DNA of 64,000 nucleotides from Neptunicella marina (GTDB lineage: Bacteria; Pseudomonadota; Gammaproteobacteria; Enterobacterales; Alteromonadaceae): assembly GCF_014270035.1 (NCBI RefSeq), contig NZ_JACNEP010000001.1:434001-498000 (forward strand), given 5' to 3'. Below, in pieces: positions 43,698-53,950 of the stretch; the stretch's first letter is position 1, and each line of letters opens with the position of its first letter. Both the position numbers and the translations under genes were made by a program. The notes below the pieces were generated by a model. It was not told the DNA's origin and did not search any database. It was given only the letters and a program-made list of their open reading frames with translations.

Positions 43698-44297
43698 ATG
43701 TCGAATAATGCGTCTACGACTTTGTTTTTAATCGATAACTTCGATTCATTCAGTTACAACTTGGTGGATGAAATGCGCAAGCTCGGTTTTGCCATGCAGG
43801 TTTATCGCAACAATATAAGTGCAGATTTGATCCTGCAAAAAATGCAGCAAACCGCCGGCAGAGCGATTTTAATTTTATCACCCGGCCCCGGCGCGCCCTC
43901 TGAAGCGGGTTGTGTGCCAGAGTTACTCAAAAAGGTAGCGGGTTTGTACCCGGTACTGGGCATTTGTTTAGGCCATCAGGCGATTGTGGAACATTATGGT
44001 GGTGTGGTGGACAGGGCATCTGAAGTGCTGCACGGCAAATCGTCTAACATGAATCATTGTCAGGATAAAATGTTCAGCGGGTTGCAACACCCGTTGCCCG
44101 TTGCGCGTTATCATTCACTGATGGCCACTCAGCTCCCCAGCGCTTTAGAAGTATTAGCCCAGTATCAGGATGTGCCCATGGCGGTTTATCATCAGGCGGA
44201 CAACATGCTGGGTTTTCAATTCCACCCCGAATCAATATTAACCAGTCAGGGCAGCCGCTTACTGACTCAAAGTATTGCGTTTCTCGCTAAGGACTAA
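43698..44297 (+). CDS. trpG: Anthranilate synthase glutamine amidotransferase
   Basis: A 199-residue class I glutamine amidotransferase with catalytic Cys in [15 protein letters not shown], the oxyanion stretch [12 protein letters not shown], and the His-Glu pair FQFHPES. It releases ammonia for TrpE. It is not fused to TrpD here, unlike in E. coli. It starts 11 bp after trpE with AAGGAGAATCAGG before the ATG. Confidence 0.97.
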   Translation: MSNNASTTLFLIDNFDSFSYNLVDEMRKLGFAMQVYRNNISADLILQKMQQTAGRAILILSPGPGAPSEAGCVPELLKKVAGLYPVLGICLGHQAIVEHYGGVVDRASEVLHGKSSNMNHCQDKMFSGLQHPLPVARYHSLMATQLPSALEVLAQYQDVPMAVYHQADNMLGFQFHPESILTSQGSRLLTQSIAFLAKD

Positions 44298-44301
44298 ACC
44301 A

Positions 44302-45309
44302 ATGCAAGCATTGTACGAGCAACTTTATCAGGGCAAGTCCCTTACTCAGCCGCAAAGCCAGCAATTTTTTAATCAGGTCGTTAAAGGCGAAGTGGATGAT
44401 ATTTCACTGGCCGCCATGTTAACTGCGTTGAAATTTCGTGGCGAAACACCCGCTGAAATCGCCGGAGCCGCCGCAGCGTTAATTGACAATGCCACAGCAT
44501 TTCCTCGCCCCGATTATCAGTTCACCGATATCGTCGGCACCGGTGGTGATGGTCACAATACGATTAATATTTCATCGGCCTCCGCCATAGTAGCCGCCGC
44601 CTGTGGGTTAAAAGTCGCCAAACACGGTAATCGCAGTGTATCGAGTAAATCGGGCTCTGCAGATTTATTTAATGCTTTTGGTTTGGATCTCATGATGGCG
44701 CCAGATACTGCACGTGCTTGTCTGGATCAGGCCAATTTTTGTTTTTTGTTTGCGCCCTGTTATCACGCGGGCATTAAACACGCGATGCCAGTGCGTACCC
44801 AGCTAAAATCGCGCACCATTTTCAATTTACTGGGACCACTGGCCAATCCAGCGCGTCCCAGCCATATGATGATAGGCGTGTATCACGCCGATTTATTAAT
44901 GCCCTTTGCTAAAACACTGCAGTTACTCGGTTATACCGATGCCATGGTGGTGCATGGTAATGGACTGGATGAAATCGCCTTACATGGCAGTAGCGAAATT
45001 GTGACGTTAAAAGATGGTGACTTTAACGCTATTACAGTTGATCACAGTGATTTTGGTTTGCCGCACTTTGAGCTAAGTGCGATAGAAGGTGGTGAGCCTG
45101 AGCACAATAAAATGCTGATTGAAGCCGTTTTAGCAGGTAAAGGTGCAGCAGCGCACGAGGCCGCTGTGGCAGCCAATGTCGCCACCCTGCTAAAACTCAA
45201 CGGCAAAGTAGAAACCTTCAAACAAGGTGCCGAATTGGCCATGGACACCATTAAATCCGGTAAGGCATTACAAACGATTCAACAGGCAGCGGAGATCAGT
45301 CGTGGCTAA
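44302..45309 (+). CDS. trpD: Anthranilate phosphoribosyltransferase
   Basis: A 335-residue enzyme transferring the phosphoribosyl group of PRPP to anthranilate. Motifs: [15 protein letters not shown] (PRPP loop), [15 protein letters not shown], and [14 protein letters not shown]. The start at 44302 has AGGA upstream and fits the family. An ATG at 44275 lies inside trpG and has no ribosome site. Its last 8 bp overlap trpCF. Confidence 0.97.
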   Translation: MQALYEQLYQGKSLTQPQSQQFFNQVVKGEVDDISLAAMLTALKFRGETPAEIAGAAAALIDNATAFPRPDYQFTDIVGTGGDGHNTINISSASAIVAAACGLKVAKHGNRSVSSKSGSADLFNAFGLDLMMAPDTARACLDQANFCFLFAPCYHAGIKHAMPVRTQLKSRTIFNLLGPLANPARPSHMMIGVYHADLLMPFAKTLQLLGYTDAMVVHGNGLDEIALHGSSEIVTLKDGDFNAITVDHSDFGLPHFELSAIEGGEPEHNKMLIEAVLAGKGAAAHEAAVAANVATLLKLNGKVETFKQGAELAMDTIKSGKALQTIQQAAEISRG

Positions 45310-46675
45310 TGTATTAGAAAAAATCTGCGCCGATAAAAAAATTGAAATCGAACAGCTCAAACTGGCACTGCCACTAGAGCAATTTAAAGATTCATTGCAG
45401 CCTTCAGAGCGAAGCCTGTATCAAAACCTAAGTCGACCCAATGCGGGATTTATTCTTGAGTGCAAAAAAGCTTCGCCATCTAAAGGTTTGATCCGCGAAG
45501 ATTTTAATCTGGATGAAATCATCGATGCTTACGCGCCTTATGCGGCAGGTATTTCGGTGCTGACTGATAAAAAATATTTCTCCGGTGATTTTGCTTACTT
45601 AAGATACGTACGTGAACACGTCACGCAACCGGTTTTAAACAAAGACTTTTTTATTGACCCCTATCAGGTGTATCTGGCGCGTTATCATAATGCCGATGCG
45701 ATTTTGTTAATGTTATCGGTATTAGACGATAACCAGTATCGCGAGCTGGCGGTCATAGCCGATAGCCTGCAACTGGATATTCTGACCGAGGTCAGCAATC
45801 AGGAAGAAGCAAAACGTGCCTGTGAACTGGGGGCAAAGATCATAGGCATTAACAACCGTAATTTACGCGACCTGTCAACCGATTTGGCTACCACCGAACT
45901 GCTGGTACCTTTGTTACCTAAAGACGCGGTCATTATCAGTGAGTCCGGCATTTACACCCATCAGGATGTGCAACGTTTAGCACCACTGGTAGATGGATTT
46001 TTGGTTGGCAGCAGCTTAATGTCACAAAAAAATGTCAAAAAAGCAGTAGAGCAGCTGTTATATGGCAAGGTCAAAATTTGCGGCATCACTAATGTTACAG
46101 ACGCTAAACTTGTTGCAGAATCTCCGGCCAGTTTTGCCGGATTAATCTTTGCCAAACAATCAAAACGCAGGGTCACCATTGAGCAGGCGAGTGAGATAAC
46201 AAACTCAGTGCCTTTTAATTATGTGGGTGTGTTTGTTGACGCTGATGTGGAAGACGTTGTCAGTACAGCTGCACAACTTTCCCTCGCCGCAGTGCAATTA
46301 CACGGCAATGAGGATGCACATTATATTCAGCAATTAACAGCCAAACTGCCCGCAGATTGCCAGATTTGGCGCGCTGTTGGCGTAACAGATCAGTTGCCTG
46401 AGATATCAGACATCAGTGCCGATTGTATTTTGCTCGATTGCAAAATCGGCAATCAAAGCGGCGGCACCGGTCAGGCATTTAACTGGGAATTACTTTCAAC
46501 AATTAAAAATAAGTCAAACCTGGCGCTGGCCGGTGGACTTAGCCCCGACAACATCCAACAAGCGGTTGCCACAGGAGTTGCATTACTTGATGTGAATTCA
46601 GGCGTCGAGGACGCACCGGGGCAAAAGAATGCACAAAAAATCTCACAACTTTTTGAAAATTTAAGACAGTACTGA
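45302..46675 (+). CDS. trpCF: Bifunctional indole-3-glycerol-phosphate synthase / phosphoribosylanthranilate isomerase
   Basis: A 457-residue fusion. The TrpC half (about 1-255) carries [18 protein letters not shown] and [14 protein letters not shown]. The TrpF half (about 257-457) begins [15 protein letters not shown] and holds VQLHGNED and [12 protein letters not shown]. This fusion is typical of gammaproteobacteria. The start is GTG at 45302, overlapping the trpD end by 8 bp, with GGAG seven bases upstream; it aligns with the E. coli N-terminus. An ATG at 45227 lies in another frame of trpD. Confidence 0.96.
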   Translation: MANVLEKICADKKIEIEQLKLALPLEQFKDSLQPSERSLYQNLSRPNAGFILECKKASPSKGLIREDFNLDEIIDAYAPYAAGISVLTDKKYFSGDFAYLRYVREHVTQPVLNKDFFIDPYQVYLARYHNADAILLMLSVLDDNQYRELAVIADSLQLDILTEVSNQEEAKRACELGAKIIGINNRNLRDLSTDLATTELLVPLLPKDAVIISESGIYTHQDVQRLAPLVDGFLVGSSLMSQKNVKKAVEQLLYGKVKICGITNVTDAKLVAESPASFAGLIFAKQSKRRVTIEQASEITNSVPFNYVGVFVDADVEDVVSTAAQLSLAAVQLHGNEDAHYIQQLTAKLPADCQIWRAVGVTDQLPEISDISADCILLDCKIGNQSGGTGQAFNWELLSTIKNKSNLALAGGLSPDNIQQAVATGVALLDVNSGVEDAPGQKNAQKISQLFENLRQY

Positions 46676-46682
46676 GGACATC

Positions 46683-47867
46683 ATGAGCAATAAACTCGAA
46701 TCAAAATTTGGTCAGTATGGTGGTATGTATGTACCTGAATTGCTGATCCCTGCCCTTGACCAACTGGAACAGGCGTTTATTGATGCGCAAAATGATCCGG
46801 AGTTTCAAGCGGAATTTATTGGTCTGCTAAAAGATTATGCCGGACGTCCTACCCCGCTGACCAAAGTCAGAAATCTGGTGAGCAACCCGTTGGTCACCAT
46901 GTATCTCAAGCGTGAAGACTTATTACATGGCGGCGCCCATAAAACCAATCAGGTATTAGGTCAGGCGCTGTTAACCAAACGTATGGGTAAAACCCATGTA
47001 ATTGCCGAAACTGGTGCCGGTCAGCACGGTACCGCCACCGCACTAGCCTGTGCATTACTTGGCTTAAAAGCGCGTATTTACATGGGTGCCAAGGATGTTG
47101 AACGTCAGGCGCCAAACGTATTTCGTATGCGTTTAATGGGCGCAGAAGTTATCCCTGTGGATGCAGGCTCTGGCACTTTAAAAGATGCGGTGAATGAAGC
47201 ATTGCGCGACTGGTCTGCCAGTTATGAAACCGCGCATTACCTGTTAGGCACTGCTGCTGGCCCGCACCCCTTCCCGACTATCGTACGTGAATTCCACCGT
47301 ATGATAGGCGAGGAAGTGCGTGAACAAATTATGCAAAAAGAAGGTCGTTTACCGGATTCAGTGGTGGCTTGTGTAGGCGGTGGCTCGAATGCCATCGGTA
47401 TTTTCGCTGATTTTATCGATTCCCCGGAAGTGGGTTTAGTTGGCGTAGAGCCAGCGGGTAAAGGCATCGATACCCATATGCACGGCGCTGCTATTGCGAC
47501 CGGCAGCTCAGGTATTTTGCACGGCGCTTATAGCTACATTATGCAAGACAAAGACGGCCAGATTGAAGAATCCTACTCGGTGTCTGCCGGCTTAGATTAC
47601 CCTGCTGTAGGCCCACAACATGCACACCTCAACGATATCGGCCGTGCGACTTACAGCTCAGTGACGGATGATGAGGCGCTTGAAGCCTTTCAGTTATTAG
47701 CCAAAAAAGAAGGCATTATTCCTGCGCTTGAATCGTCACACGCGCTGGCCCATGCACTGAAAATGGCCGAAGCTGCCGACAAAGAAACCCTGATTGTGGT
47801 TAACCTGTCTGGTCGCGGTGATAAAGATATCGACCATGTACAAAAGATTTTAAAGGGAGATAACTAA
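46683..47867 (+). CDS. trpB: Tryptophan synthase beta subunit
   Basis: A 394-residue PLP enzyme joining indole and serine. The PLP lysine lies in [27 protein letters not shown] and the phosphate-binding [10 protein letters not shown] are present. It works as an alpha2-beta2 complex with TrpA, encoded 1 bp downstream. GAGGA precedes the ATG. Confidence 0.98.
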   Translation: MSNKLESKFGQYGGMYVPELLIPALDQLEQAFIDAQNDPEFQAEFIGLLKDYAGRPTPLTKVRNLVSNPLVTMYLKREDLLHGGAHKTNQVLGQALLTKRMGKTHVIAETGAGQHGTATALACALLGLKARIYMGAKDVERQAPNVFRMRLMGAEVIPVDAGSGTLKDAVNEALRDWSASYETAHYLLGTAAGPHPFPTIVREFHRMIGEEVREQIMQKEGRLPDSVVACVGGGSNAIGIFADFIDSPEVGLVGVEPAGKGIDTHMHGAAIATGSSGILHGAYSYIMQDKDGQIEESYSVSAGLDYPAVGPQHAHLNDIGRATYSSVTDDEALEAFQLLAKKEGIIPALESSHALAHALKMAEAADKETLIVVNLSGRGDKDIDHVQKILKGDN

Positions 47868-47868
47868 G

Positions 47869-48687
47869 ATGCAGACGTCTTCTACCGACCGTTACGCACA
47901 ATTATTTGATGACCTTAAAACCAAACAACAAGGCGCATTTGTTCCTTTTGTGATGTTAGGAGATCCGGATAAACAAACCAGTATCGAGATTATCCTTACT
48001 CTGGTTGAAAACGGTGCCGATGCGCTCGAGCTGGGTTTCCCTTTCTCAGATCCGATTGCCGATGGCCCAACCATTCAAAAGGCGGCCATCCGTGCTTTGG
48101 ATCAAGGTATTCGCCCAGACGATTGTTTTGAGATTATCGCCGCCGTGCGTGAAAAACACGCCGATATTCCTATTGGTTTGTTGCTGTACAGCAATCTGGT
48201 GATGAAACCCGGCATCGAGGCTTTTTATGCTAAGGCTGCTCAGGTTGGCGTAGATTCTATCTTATTGGCCGATGTGCCTTTGCGTGAAAGCGCGCCATTC
48301 AGAGATGCCGCTGTTAAGTACAACATTAAACAGATCCTGATTGCACCGCCAAATGCCAGCGATGACGCCTTGGCTGATATCGCGGCCGCCAGTGACGGTT
48401 ATATCTATTTGCTCGGCCGTGCTGGTGTAACCGGTACTGAATCCACCGCTACCACACCAGTGGCAGAACTGGCAGCCAAGTTAAATCAGCATAAAGGTGC
48501 GCCAGCGGTAATTGGGTTTGGTATTTCAAAACCTGAACATGTTAGCGCGGCAATTAAGGCCGGCGCAGCGGGAGCGATTGCAGGTTCAGCCACGGTTAAT
48601 TTGATCCATGACAATTTAGGCGACAAGCAGTTAATGCTGCAAAAACTGGCTGACTTTACTCAGGCAATGAAAGCCGCGACTTTATAA
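47869..48687 (+). CDS. trpA: Tryptophan synthase alpha subunit
   Basis: A 272-residue TIM-barrel lyase that splits indole-3-glycerol phosphate and passes indole to TrpB. Motifs: LELGFPFSDPIADGPTIQ (catalytic Glu and Asp region), LLADVPLRES and GRAGVTGTES. Last gene of the trp operon, followed by a hairpin at 48698. Confidence 0.98.
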   Translation: MQTSSTDRYAQLFDDLKTKQQGAFVPFVMLGDPDKQTSIEIILTLVENGADALELGFPFSDPIADGPTIQKAAIRALDQGIRPDDCFEIIAAVREKHADIPIGLLLYSNLVMKPGIEAFYAKAAQVGVDSILLADVPLRESAPFRDAAVKYNIKQILIAPPNASDDALADIAAASDGYIYLLGRAGVTGTESTATTPVAELAAKLNQHKGAPAVIGFGISKPEHVSAAIKAGAAGAIAGSATVNLIHDNLGDKQLMLQKLADFTQAMKAATL

Positions 48688-48697
48688 GCCAGCCCCA

Positions 48698-48723
48698 AAA
48701 GCTGATGATTAACCATCAGCTTT
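48698..48723 (+). terminator. Hairpin after trpA
   Basis: AAAGCTGATG / CATCAGCTTT 10-bp perfect stem with a 6-base loop. The T run after it is only three bases, so termination may be incomplete, with some readthrough into yciB. Confidence 0.55.
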
Positions 48724-48809
48724 GGTAACAATCTGTAAAACTTGCGGATAGCTGCACAACAAAAAATCGTGTTAGTATCCGCAGGCATTAATTCAACCCG
48801 AGGGCAACA

Positions 48810-49358
48810 ATGCAGGCTTTAATTGAATTCCTTCCCCTGCTGATTTTCTTTATTTTTTACAAAACGCACGACATATTCTGGGCAACAGGCGCTTTAATGA
48901 TTGCCTTTGCACTACAATTGATTGTCACCTACGCGATAAAAAAACAAATCACCAAACAGCAATGGATCATGTTCGCCATCGTAGTGGTATTTGGTAGCTT
49001 TACCTTACTGCTGCGTGATGAAACCTTTATCATGTGGAAACCCACCATTGTTTATCTGATCTTTGCAGCCGTGTTACTTGGGTCACAAATACTCAAAAAA
49101 CCTGCACTTAAGCAAATGATGGAATCGGCTATTAGCGTGCCAGATAAAATCTGGAACAGAATTAATCTGGCGTGGGGGCTGTTTTTTATCGCCGCTGCTG
49201 CGGTAAATCTGTTGGTCGCTTACCAATATACCCAGGAGCAATGGGTTAACTTTAAAGTATTCTGGATGACAGGTGCGAGCCTGGTATTTACGGTTTTAAC
49301 AGTACTGTACTTAGTGCGATATTTACCAGGTGAATCCGAACAACAGGACGAACAATAA
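48810..49358 (+). CDS. yciB: YciB/IspZ inner-membrane septation protein
   Basis: A 182-residue inner-membrane protein with five or six helices. The N-terminus [23 protein letters not shown] and the central WKPTIVY segment match YciB, involved in septation and envelope integrity in E. coli. It has its own upstream spacing after trpA (122 bp) and overlaps yciI, keeping the E. coli-like neighbourhood. Confidence 0.94.
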   Translation: MQALIEFLPLLIFFIFYKTHDIFWATGALMIAFALQLIVTYAIKKQITKQQWIMFAIVVVFGSFTLLLRDETFIMWKPTIVYLIFAAVLLGSQILKKPALKQMMESAISVPDKIWNRINLAWGLFFIAAAAVNLLVAYQYTQEQWVNFKVFWMTGASLVFTVLTVLYLVRYLPGESEQQDEQ

Positions 49359-49360
49359 TG

Positions 49361-49660
49361 ATGTGGTACATGATTTACGCTGAAGATGTGGCTAACAGTC
49401 TGGAAAAGAGACTGCAGGCACGTCCAGCCCACTTAGAACGTTTAACCAGTTTAAAAGAACAGGGACGCTTATTAATTGCCGGACCAACCCCAGCGATTGA
49501 TAATCCTGATCCGGGTGAAGCAGGTTTTAGTGGTTCGTTAGTGGTCGCTGAATTTGCCAGCTTGCAGGAAGCAAAAGACTGGGCCGATGCCGACCCGTAC
49601 TTTGCAGCAGGCGTTTACGCCAAAGTCACAGTCAAACCCTATAAAAAGGTTCTTCCGTAA
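49361..49660 (+). CDS. yciI: YciI-like protein
   Basis: A 99-residue YCII-domain protein with a ferredoxin-like fold. It has the conserved RPAHLERL (putative catalytic His) and [11 protein letters not shown] segments and aligns along its full length with E. coli YciI. Its reaction is not established. Two adjacent ATGs exist (49358, overlapping the yciB stop, and 49361); the second aligns with the E. coli start. Probably co-transcribed with yciB. Confidence 0.92.
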   Translation: MWYMIYAEDVANSLEKRLQARPAHLERLTSLKEQGRLLIAGPTPAIDNPDPGEAGFSGSLVVAEFASLQEAKDWADADPYFAAGVYAKVTVKPYKKVLP

Positions 49661-49663
49661 CCG

Positions 49664-50077
49664 ATGTTGAGAGTCAATGAATTTATCGTGTTAAACGATG
49701 ATGAAATTGAAATGACCGCCATTCGCGCGCAAGGTGCGGGCGGTCAGAATGTTAATAAAGTCTCTTCTGCCATCCACTTACGCTTTGATATTGCCAAATC
49801 ATCCCTGCCGGAATTTTATAAAAATAAATTGCTGGCGATGCGTGATTCCCGCATTACCCGTGATGGGGTCATCATACTAAAAGCCCAATCAGCCAGAACC
49901 CAGGAACAAAATCGCGAACAAGCCCAGCAACGATTAATTGAACTGATACTGGAAGCGGGAAAAGTGCAAAAAGCCCGCAAAGCCACTAAACCTACCCGGG
50001 CATCAAAAGTTAAACGCATGGACAGCAAAACCAAAGCGGGCCAGAAAAAACAAATGCGCCAAAAGGTGCAGTTTTAA
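49664..50077 (+). CDS. arfB: Peptidyl-tRNA hydrolase ArfB (YaeJ), ribosome rescue
   Basis: A 137-residue release-factor-like protein. It carries the catalytic GGQ motif at 26-28 (AQGAGGQNVNKVSSA) and a Lys/Arg-rich C-terminal tail that, in E. coli ArfB, enters the empty mRNA channel of stalled ribosomes. It starts 3 bp after yciI, so probably shares its transcript. Confidence 0.95.
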   Translation: MLRVNEFIVLNDDEIEMTAIRAQGAGGQNVNKVSSAIHLRFDIAKSSLPEFYKNKLLAMRDSRITRDGVIILKAQSARTQEQNREQAQQRLIELILEAGKVQKARKATKPTRASKVKRMDSKTKAGQKKQMRQKVQF

Positions 50078-50109
50078 ATATCTTTCTGGCGGTGAGCCGG
50101 CTACAAAAT

Positions 50110-50787
50110 CTATGGCACGTAATCCAGTAAACGTCTGTCCATATCTGCCATGACCCTGGCTTTGAAATCTTTTGCTTTGATATCCGCGATGAGGGTTTTG
50201 TATTTGGCGATATCTACCAGCTCCAGATTAGCGGTAATGGTTTTAAACAAACGCGGTAATTTATCACCCGGGCTCTGAATATGATGCAGTCCACCGCTGT
50301 AGACAAACAACATTTTGCCTTTTTCCAGCCGCTGTAAAATTTCTGCCACACCACCGCGCGCACTCATGGGTTTACCGTGCTTATCCAGTCCGTTACGACG
50401 TTTCATACGCCCTTCAGGTAATATGGCTGTGATCACATCATGACTGACATGGGATAAAAAATGCTGCCACGACTCATCTTTCTTACGGGTAATCGGGATC
50501 GCACCCGGTAATAATGCTTTAAGCATTTTCCCGGCAAAAGGGCGCTGCATAGTAATATCCGCACCCGGCAGCACAACTTTATGCGCCACATCCCACACCA
50601 ATCGCCAGGTGGCAAAACGAATAAATAATGGCTCAAATAAACTGGTATGATTCAGGAAAACAATCAATTTAACCTGATCAAAGCTTTCTTCCCGCTCTTC
50701 ACTCAACCAGTTTTTTTTACCACGGTAAAACACATGCGACAGCAACTTTACTTTCGCCATCAATAAAAAGCTTAAAAATTTCCACAT
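50110..50787 (-). CDS. PlsC-like lysophospholipid acyltransferase family protein
   Basis: A 225-residue protein with an N-terminal hydrophobic segment and an acyltransferase signature: FLNHTSLFEP, an H(x4)E variant of H(x4)D (H47, E52), and LPEGRMKR near 124-129, the counterpart of the FPEGT motif. The Asp-to-Glu change is unusual and may alter acceptor choice. The acceptor is unknown; glycerophospholipid or ornithine-lipid acylation are possibilities. It is convergent with arfB. Confidence 0.72.
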   Translation of the reverse strand: MWKFLSFLLMAKVKLLSHVFYRGKKNWLSEEREESFDQVKLIVFLNHTSLFEPLFIRFATWRLVWDVAHKVVLPGADITMQRPFAGKMLKALLPGAIPITRKKDESWQHFLSHVSHDVITAILPEGRMKRRNGLDKHGKPMSARGGVAEILQRLEKGKMLFVYSGGLHHIQSPGDKLPRLFKTITANLELVDIAKYKTLIADIKAKDFKARVMADMDRRLLDYVP

Positions 50788-50923
50788 AGTTTGTTTTTGA
50801 ATGTTACTGATTATTAAAAGATTTTATTTGATTAACGCAGATTATGCCTCGCCTGCGTTAATTTTTCCTTTAGTTTATTTTACACCAGCCGATAGCCAAT
50901 GTGAGTTTGGCAAGAGGTATAAC

Positions 50924-51355
50924 ATGAACACATTATTTTCAGTCCGTAAAACAGGCATGGCAATTATGTTGTTACTTGTTACCTTGCTAACCCAGACTGG
51001 TTGTATGCAAAGTCAGTCACATGCCGCTGCACATGGCGATGTTCCCTCAACATTAGTTCCTGCTAATACACTTAAAATTGTCAACGGGGTCTTTTATACC
51101 TCCCTGACCCGCGGCAATTGGTATTATAAGGGCGCCCGTGCGTTTAACGGCACCATCAATGCGTATATCGAAATTCCAGCTGAAGTTTCAATGGACAAGG
51201 CACTTCTGAAAAGCTATTTGCAAACCTCAATCTGCCCTGGTGCAGACAAAAAATTGCTCTGGCAACAATTACAGAATATTACCTTAAAAGTGCACCTCTA
51301 CACCGAAGGAAATAGCCGAGGTATACGCACCCAATGCTTAAACCCATTGGTATAA
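50924..51355 (+). CDS. Small putative lipoprotein, unknown
   Basis: A 143-residue secreted protein. A hydrophobic signal ends in TQTGC (C27), an imperfect lipobox. The mature part is polar with no recognised domain; two further cysteines (SICPG and TQCLN) could form a disulfide. The start at 50924 has AGAGG upstream; an ATG at 50801 lacks one and gives unlikely extra sequence. It stands alone with a terminator after it. Confidence 0.65.
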   Translation: MNTLFSVRKTGMAIMLLLVTLLTQTGCMQSQSHAAAHGDVPSTLVPANTLKIVNGVFYTSLTRGNWYYKGARAFNGTINAYIEIPAEVSMDKALLKSYLQTSICPGADKKLLWQQLQNITLKVHLYTEGNSRGIRTQCLNPLV

Positions 51356-51372
51356 CGCAGTAAGTTATGAAT

Positions 51373-51394
51373 AAAGGGCTTAATGCCCTTTTTT
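51373..51394. terminator. Terminator after the small lipoprotein gene
   Basis: AAAGGGC-ttaat-GCCCTTT followed by TTT, ending at the stop codon of the convergent retropepsin-like gene. Confidence 0.8.
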
Positions 51395-52485
51395 CATATC
51401 TCTTTTAGCAACAATAACTGCCTTGGTTGATCTATTGAAAAGTGAAAGGCACTCAGCACATTCATTCCCAGTAAACCATCGACCCGCTGTTCCGACATTG
51501 GCAATACTGCCACATTAATGTGATGTAACCGTGTATTGCCCAAAACAATTTCATCAAATGTGTAAATAGGTGCTTCAATGTCCCCGGCAGCAGTATGCAA
51601 ATTGAATTGCCCCAAAAATTGATATTGGGAGGCTTGGAAGTAACGTTGGAAAAAACGCTGGGATAATGCCGTCACCGATGCGCCGGTATCAATTAACAAT
51701 CGGCTTTGTTGCCCATCCAATCCAACATCCACCACATACTGTTGGCCAATTTGCGTTAAAGGTATACTGGCAATGTAATCATCAGAATTTTGATTGGGTG
51801 ATGTTGCGTTTGCTTCATCGCTTTTTGCGAGTTCACGGATTTCACGTACTGCGGCTAAATTGCTGTCTATACCAGTCAGCACACTTTCCATCAGATTAAA
51901 CTGATCCAGCATCGCATAGGCTCTTGCTAATGCCAGACTATAAAATACGTTGTTAGAATCAACCTGATATAAAGGCTCAACAAACCTTGCCAACACATCC
52001 CAGGATTGCGTTTGGGTTAAACTTTGAATTGCATTTTGGCTTAATTCATTAATCCGTTTTAACACCTGTTTACGTTGCTCATCAGTTGTTACTTTATCCA
52101 GCAAATCATAATACCCCAGCAGTGCTTCGCTCAGTAACTGCGTTTTACTGTGCAAATCGGCTTCCAATAGCAAAAAAGCAAAATCCTGTGGGTGTGCCGA
52201 CAAATATTCTGTTAGCAAGGTATTTAGTCCGGCATATTGTTGCTGGCGCAAAAGATTTTGTGCCCGTTTAAGCATTTGTTGACGTTTAATATCTGCACTA
52301 ATCAAACCAGCAGCTGCAATGGCTTGCCCGTTAGAACTGTTAGTTTGCCTGTCCTGTTGTTGAGACACTTCACTGGAATTGATTGCTGTATATCCTTGCT
52401 GCTCAGCGTCCTGCGCCAGCTTGTATTGCCAAATATTCATGGCCAGAGACAGACACAACAACAGCCACAATAGGTTATTTTTCAT
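51394..52485 (-). CDS. Membrane-anchored retropepsin-like aspartic protease
   Basis: A 363-residue protein with an N-terminal anchor (LLWLLLCLSLAMNIW), a helical TPR-like middle (about 70-215) and a C-terminal retropepsin-like domain. The active-site motif is LLIDTGASVTALS (D266), with a hydrophobic flap and the second-half motif VDGLLGMNVLSAF. Bacterial single-domain relatives must dimerise to form an active site. Its substrate is unknown; the anchor and TPR region suggest a periplasmic role in processing envelope proteins (inference). Confidence 0.82.
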   Translation of the reverse strand: MKNNLLWLLLCLSLAMNIWQYKLAQDAEQQGYTAINSSEVSQQQDRQTNSSNGQAIAAAGLISADIKRQQMLKRAQNLLRQQQYAGLNTLLTEYLSAHPQDFAFLLLEADLHSKTQLLSEALLGYYDLLDKVTTDEQRKQVLKRINELSQNAIQSLTQTQSWDVLARFVEPLYQVDSNNVFYSLALARAYAMLDQFNLMESVLTGIDSNLAAVREIRELAKSDEANATSPNQNSDDYIASIPLTQIGQQYVVDVGLDGQQSRLLIDTGASVTALSQRFFQRYFQASQYQFLGQFNLHTAAGDIEAPIYTFDEIVLGNTRLHHINVAVLPMSEQRVDGLLGMNVLSAFHFSIDQPRQLLLLKEI

Positions 52486-52595
52486 CGGTGAAAACCTGAT
52501 AATTCAAAAACATAGAGTCAAACTCATCGGCGTAGATATTCCGCTTTAATTCGGGTTAAATAAACCAATCAAAATTAATCAAGAAGGTGAAGTAA

Positions 52596-53261
52596 GTGAA
52601 AAAAACGGTTGGGGCAGGACTATTACTCATACTTGGCGCCTGTAGCACGGTTCCGGATATGCCCGAAGATCAATCGCTTACTCCACATTCACTTAGCAAC
52701 AATACTGCAACTGACAGTGACACAACATCCTCTACAGCACAACAATCATCAGATACGGCCATTGCACAAACCAAGGCTGATACTAAGCCTGAACCCGGCA
52801 AGAGTTCGAATAAAACGGCGGCGGTGGCTGCACTAAACGACAACGGCTGGAGTGTATTAAAACAAGTAGAACAGGAACGCCCCACAGAAGTGCCAGCCTA
52901 CCGCCTGTGTCATATTGACGCTCATAATCAGGTTAGCGATTTTTATTTTGAGCAGGGTAAATCCTTTATGGATGGTGACCTGCCCCCGTGGAAAGATGGC
53001 GAAATAATCAGTAGCAGCAGTAATCCCGGTGCGATTCAGCTTAAAATGCGTAAACTCGGTGCTATGTGGGCAGTGCAAATGGTATTTGAACCCACACAAA
53101 AATTTCGCTGCCAGTTCAAAGGCATGGACGACGCCTGCGCCCCAAGCTGGTGTAATTTAGCAATAAGCAACGAATCAAACAGCGGCGAAAACGCTGATGC
53201 TTACTTAGATAAAATCAGTCATGCGGCAAAGTCGGTGGGTATGCAAGTGGTGGTGGAATAA
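52596..53261 (+). CDS. Putative lipoprotein, unknown
   Basis: A 221-residue lipoprotein with a clear lipobox LGAC (C16) and GTG start at 52596 (AAGG upstream). Residues about 20-80 are a Ser/Thr/Asn/Lys-rich, probably disordered linker. The rest is a compact domain with cysteines in RLCHID, KFRCQF and DACAPSWCNLA, suggesting disulfides. No family recognised. Confidence 0.68.
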   Translation: MKKTVGAGLLLILGACSTVPDMPEDQSLTPHSLSNNTATDSDTTSSTAQQSSDTAIAQTKADTKPEPGKSSNKTAAVAALNDNGWSVLKQVEQERPTEVPAYRLCHIDAHNQVSDFYFEQGKSFMDGDLPPWKDGEIISSSSNPGAIQLKMRKLGAMWAVQMVFEPTQKFRCQFKGMDDACAPSWCNLAISNESNSGENADAYLDKISHAAKSVGMQVVVE

Positions 53262-53267
53262 GCGCTG

Positions 53268-53528
53268 TCACACATAAATATCCAGATGACCATCGGCATC
53301 TTTGCCGTCGTCTTCTTCACTGGTGGTTGTTTTAGCCCTGGCTTTAGCACCCGGTTGCCCTTCATGTTTTTCACGGGCATCACGCTCTTCAGCATTTAAG
53401 CCTTTTTCTTCATCCGATAGCTCGCGGATTTTGGCTTCTTTATCCACCTGCTGTACTTTAAATTGTTCTTTTTCAATACTGGCTTTTCCCTCACGCGGCA
53501 GTACCGAAAAGATTAAATCACTGACCAT
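53268..53528 (-). CDS. Small highly charged protein, unknown
   Basis: An 86-residue protein, rich in Lys, Glu and Asp (about 38-86 is almost entirely charged or Gly/Ala), with no membrane segment. It ends in GHLDIYV. No family recognised. A real gene is plausible from the ATG, convergent placement and compact fit, but the low-complexity composition makes this less certain. Confidence 0.5.
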   Translation of the reverse strand: MVSDLIFSVLPREGKASIEKEQFKVQQVDKEAKIRELSDEEKGLNAEERDAREKHEGQPGAKARAKTTTSEEDDGKDADGHLDIYV

Positions 53529-53780
53529 GTTATTTGCTTCCCGTTTTGCTAACTGGCTATCGGCCAGTTTATAGTCACACTTTAATCAGACCTAAGCATA
53601 ATGTTAATCAAAAAAAGCTGCTTAGTTTGCCTTCATATATATTAATCATCTATGCATAAGACAAGCCAAATCGCTCAAAATTCAATCACACTGGAATATT
53701 ACTATCCAACAAAAATATAAGTTAAAATCAAACAGCATAGTGATTTGGTTAGAAATTCTTACGTTTTCAATATTTATGCG
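53529..53780. other. AT-rich intergenic DNA upstream of the his operon
   Basis: About 250 bp with no gene, RNA or convincing repeat seen. It separates the small charged-protein gene from the his promoter region. Confidence 0.5.
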
Positions 53781-53809
53781 TTGCATTAAATTACAACTTT
53801 GGTTAGTTT
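53781..53809 (+). promoter_or_regulatory. Candidate his operon promoter
   Basis: TTGCAT (53781-53786) and TAGTTT (53804-53809) are separated by 17 bp, 30 bp before the leader peptide. The -10 match is weak, so this is a positional guess. Confidence 0.4.
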
Positions 53810-53838
53810 AGAGCCTCGATTGAACGAAGAGCAGTCAA

Positions 53839-53889
53839 ATGATTTTAACTAACCTGAAAGCAGTACATCATCACCATCATATAGCATAA
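53839..53889 (+). CDS. hisL: his operon leader peptide
   Basis: A 16-residue reading frame MILTNLKAVHHHHHIA with five consecutive His codons. The codons lie between two arms of a perfect 10-bp inverted repeat (AACCTGAAAG 53850-53859; CTTTCAGGTT 53891-53900), and a second hairpin (53905-53913 with 53922-53930) precedes the terminator. Stalling on His codons would melt the first stem and favour antitermination. Confidence 0.93.
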   Translation: MILTNLKAVHHHHHIA

Positions 53890-53950
53890 CCTTTCAGGTT
53901 CGTGCTGGAAGGTCTGTAGCCACCTTCCAGAGGAACAGTTTTATAACTAA

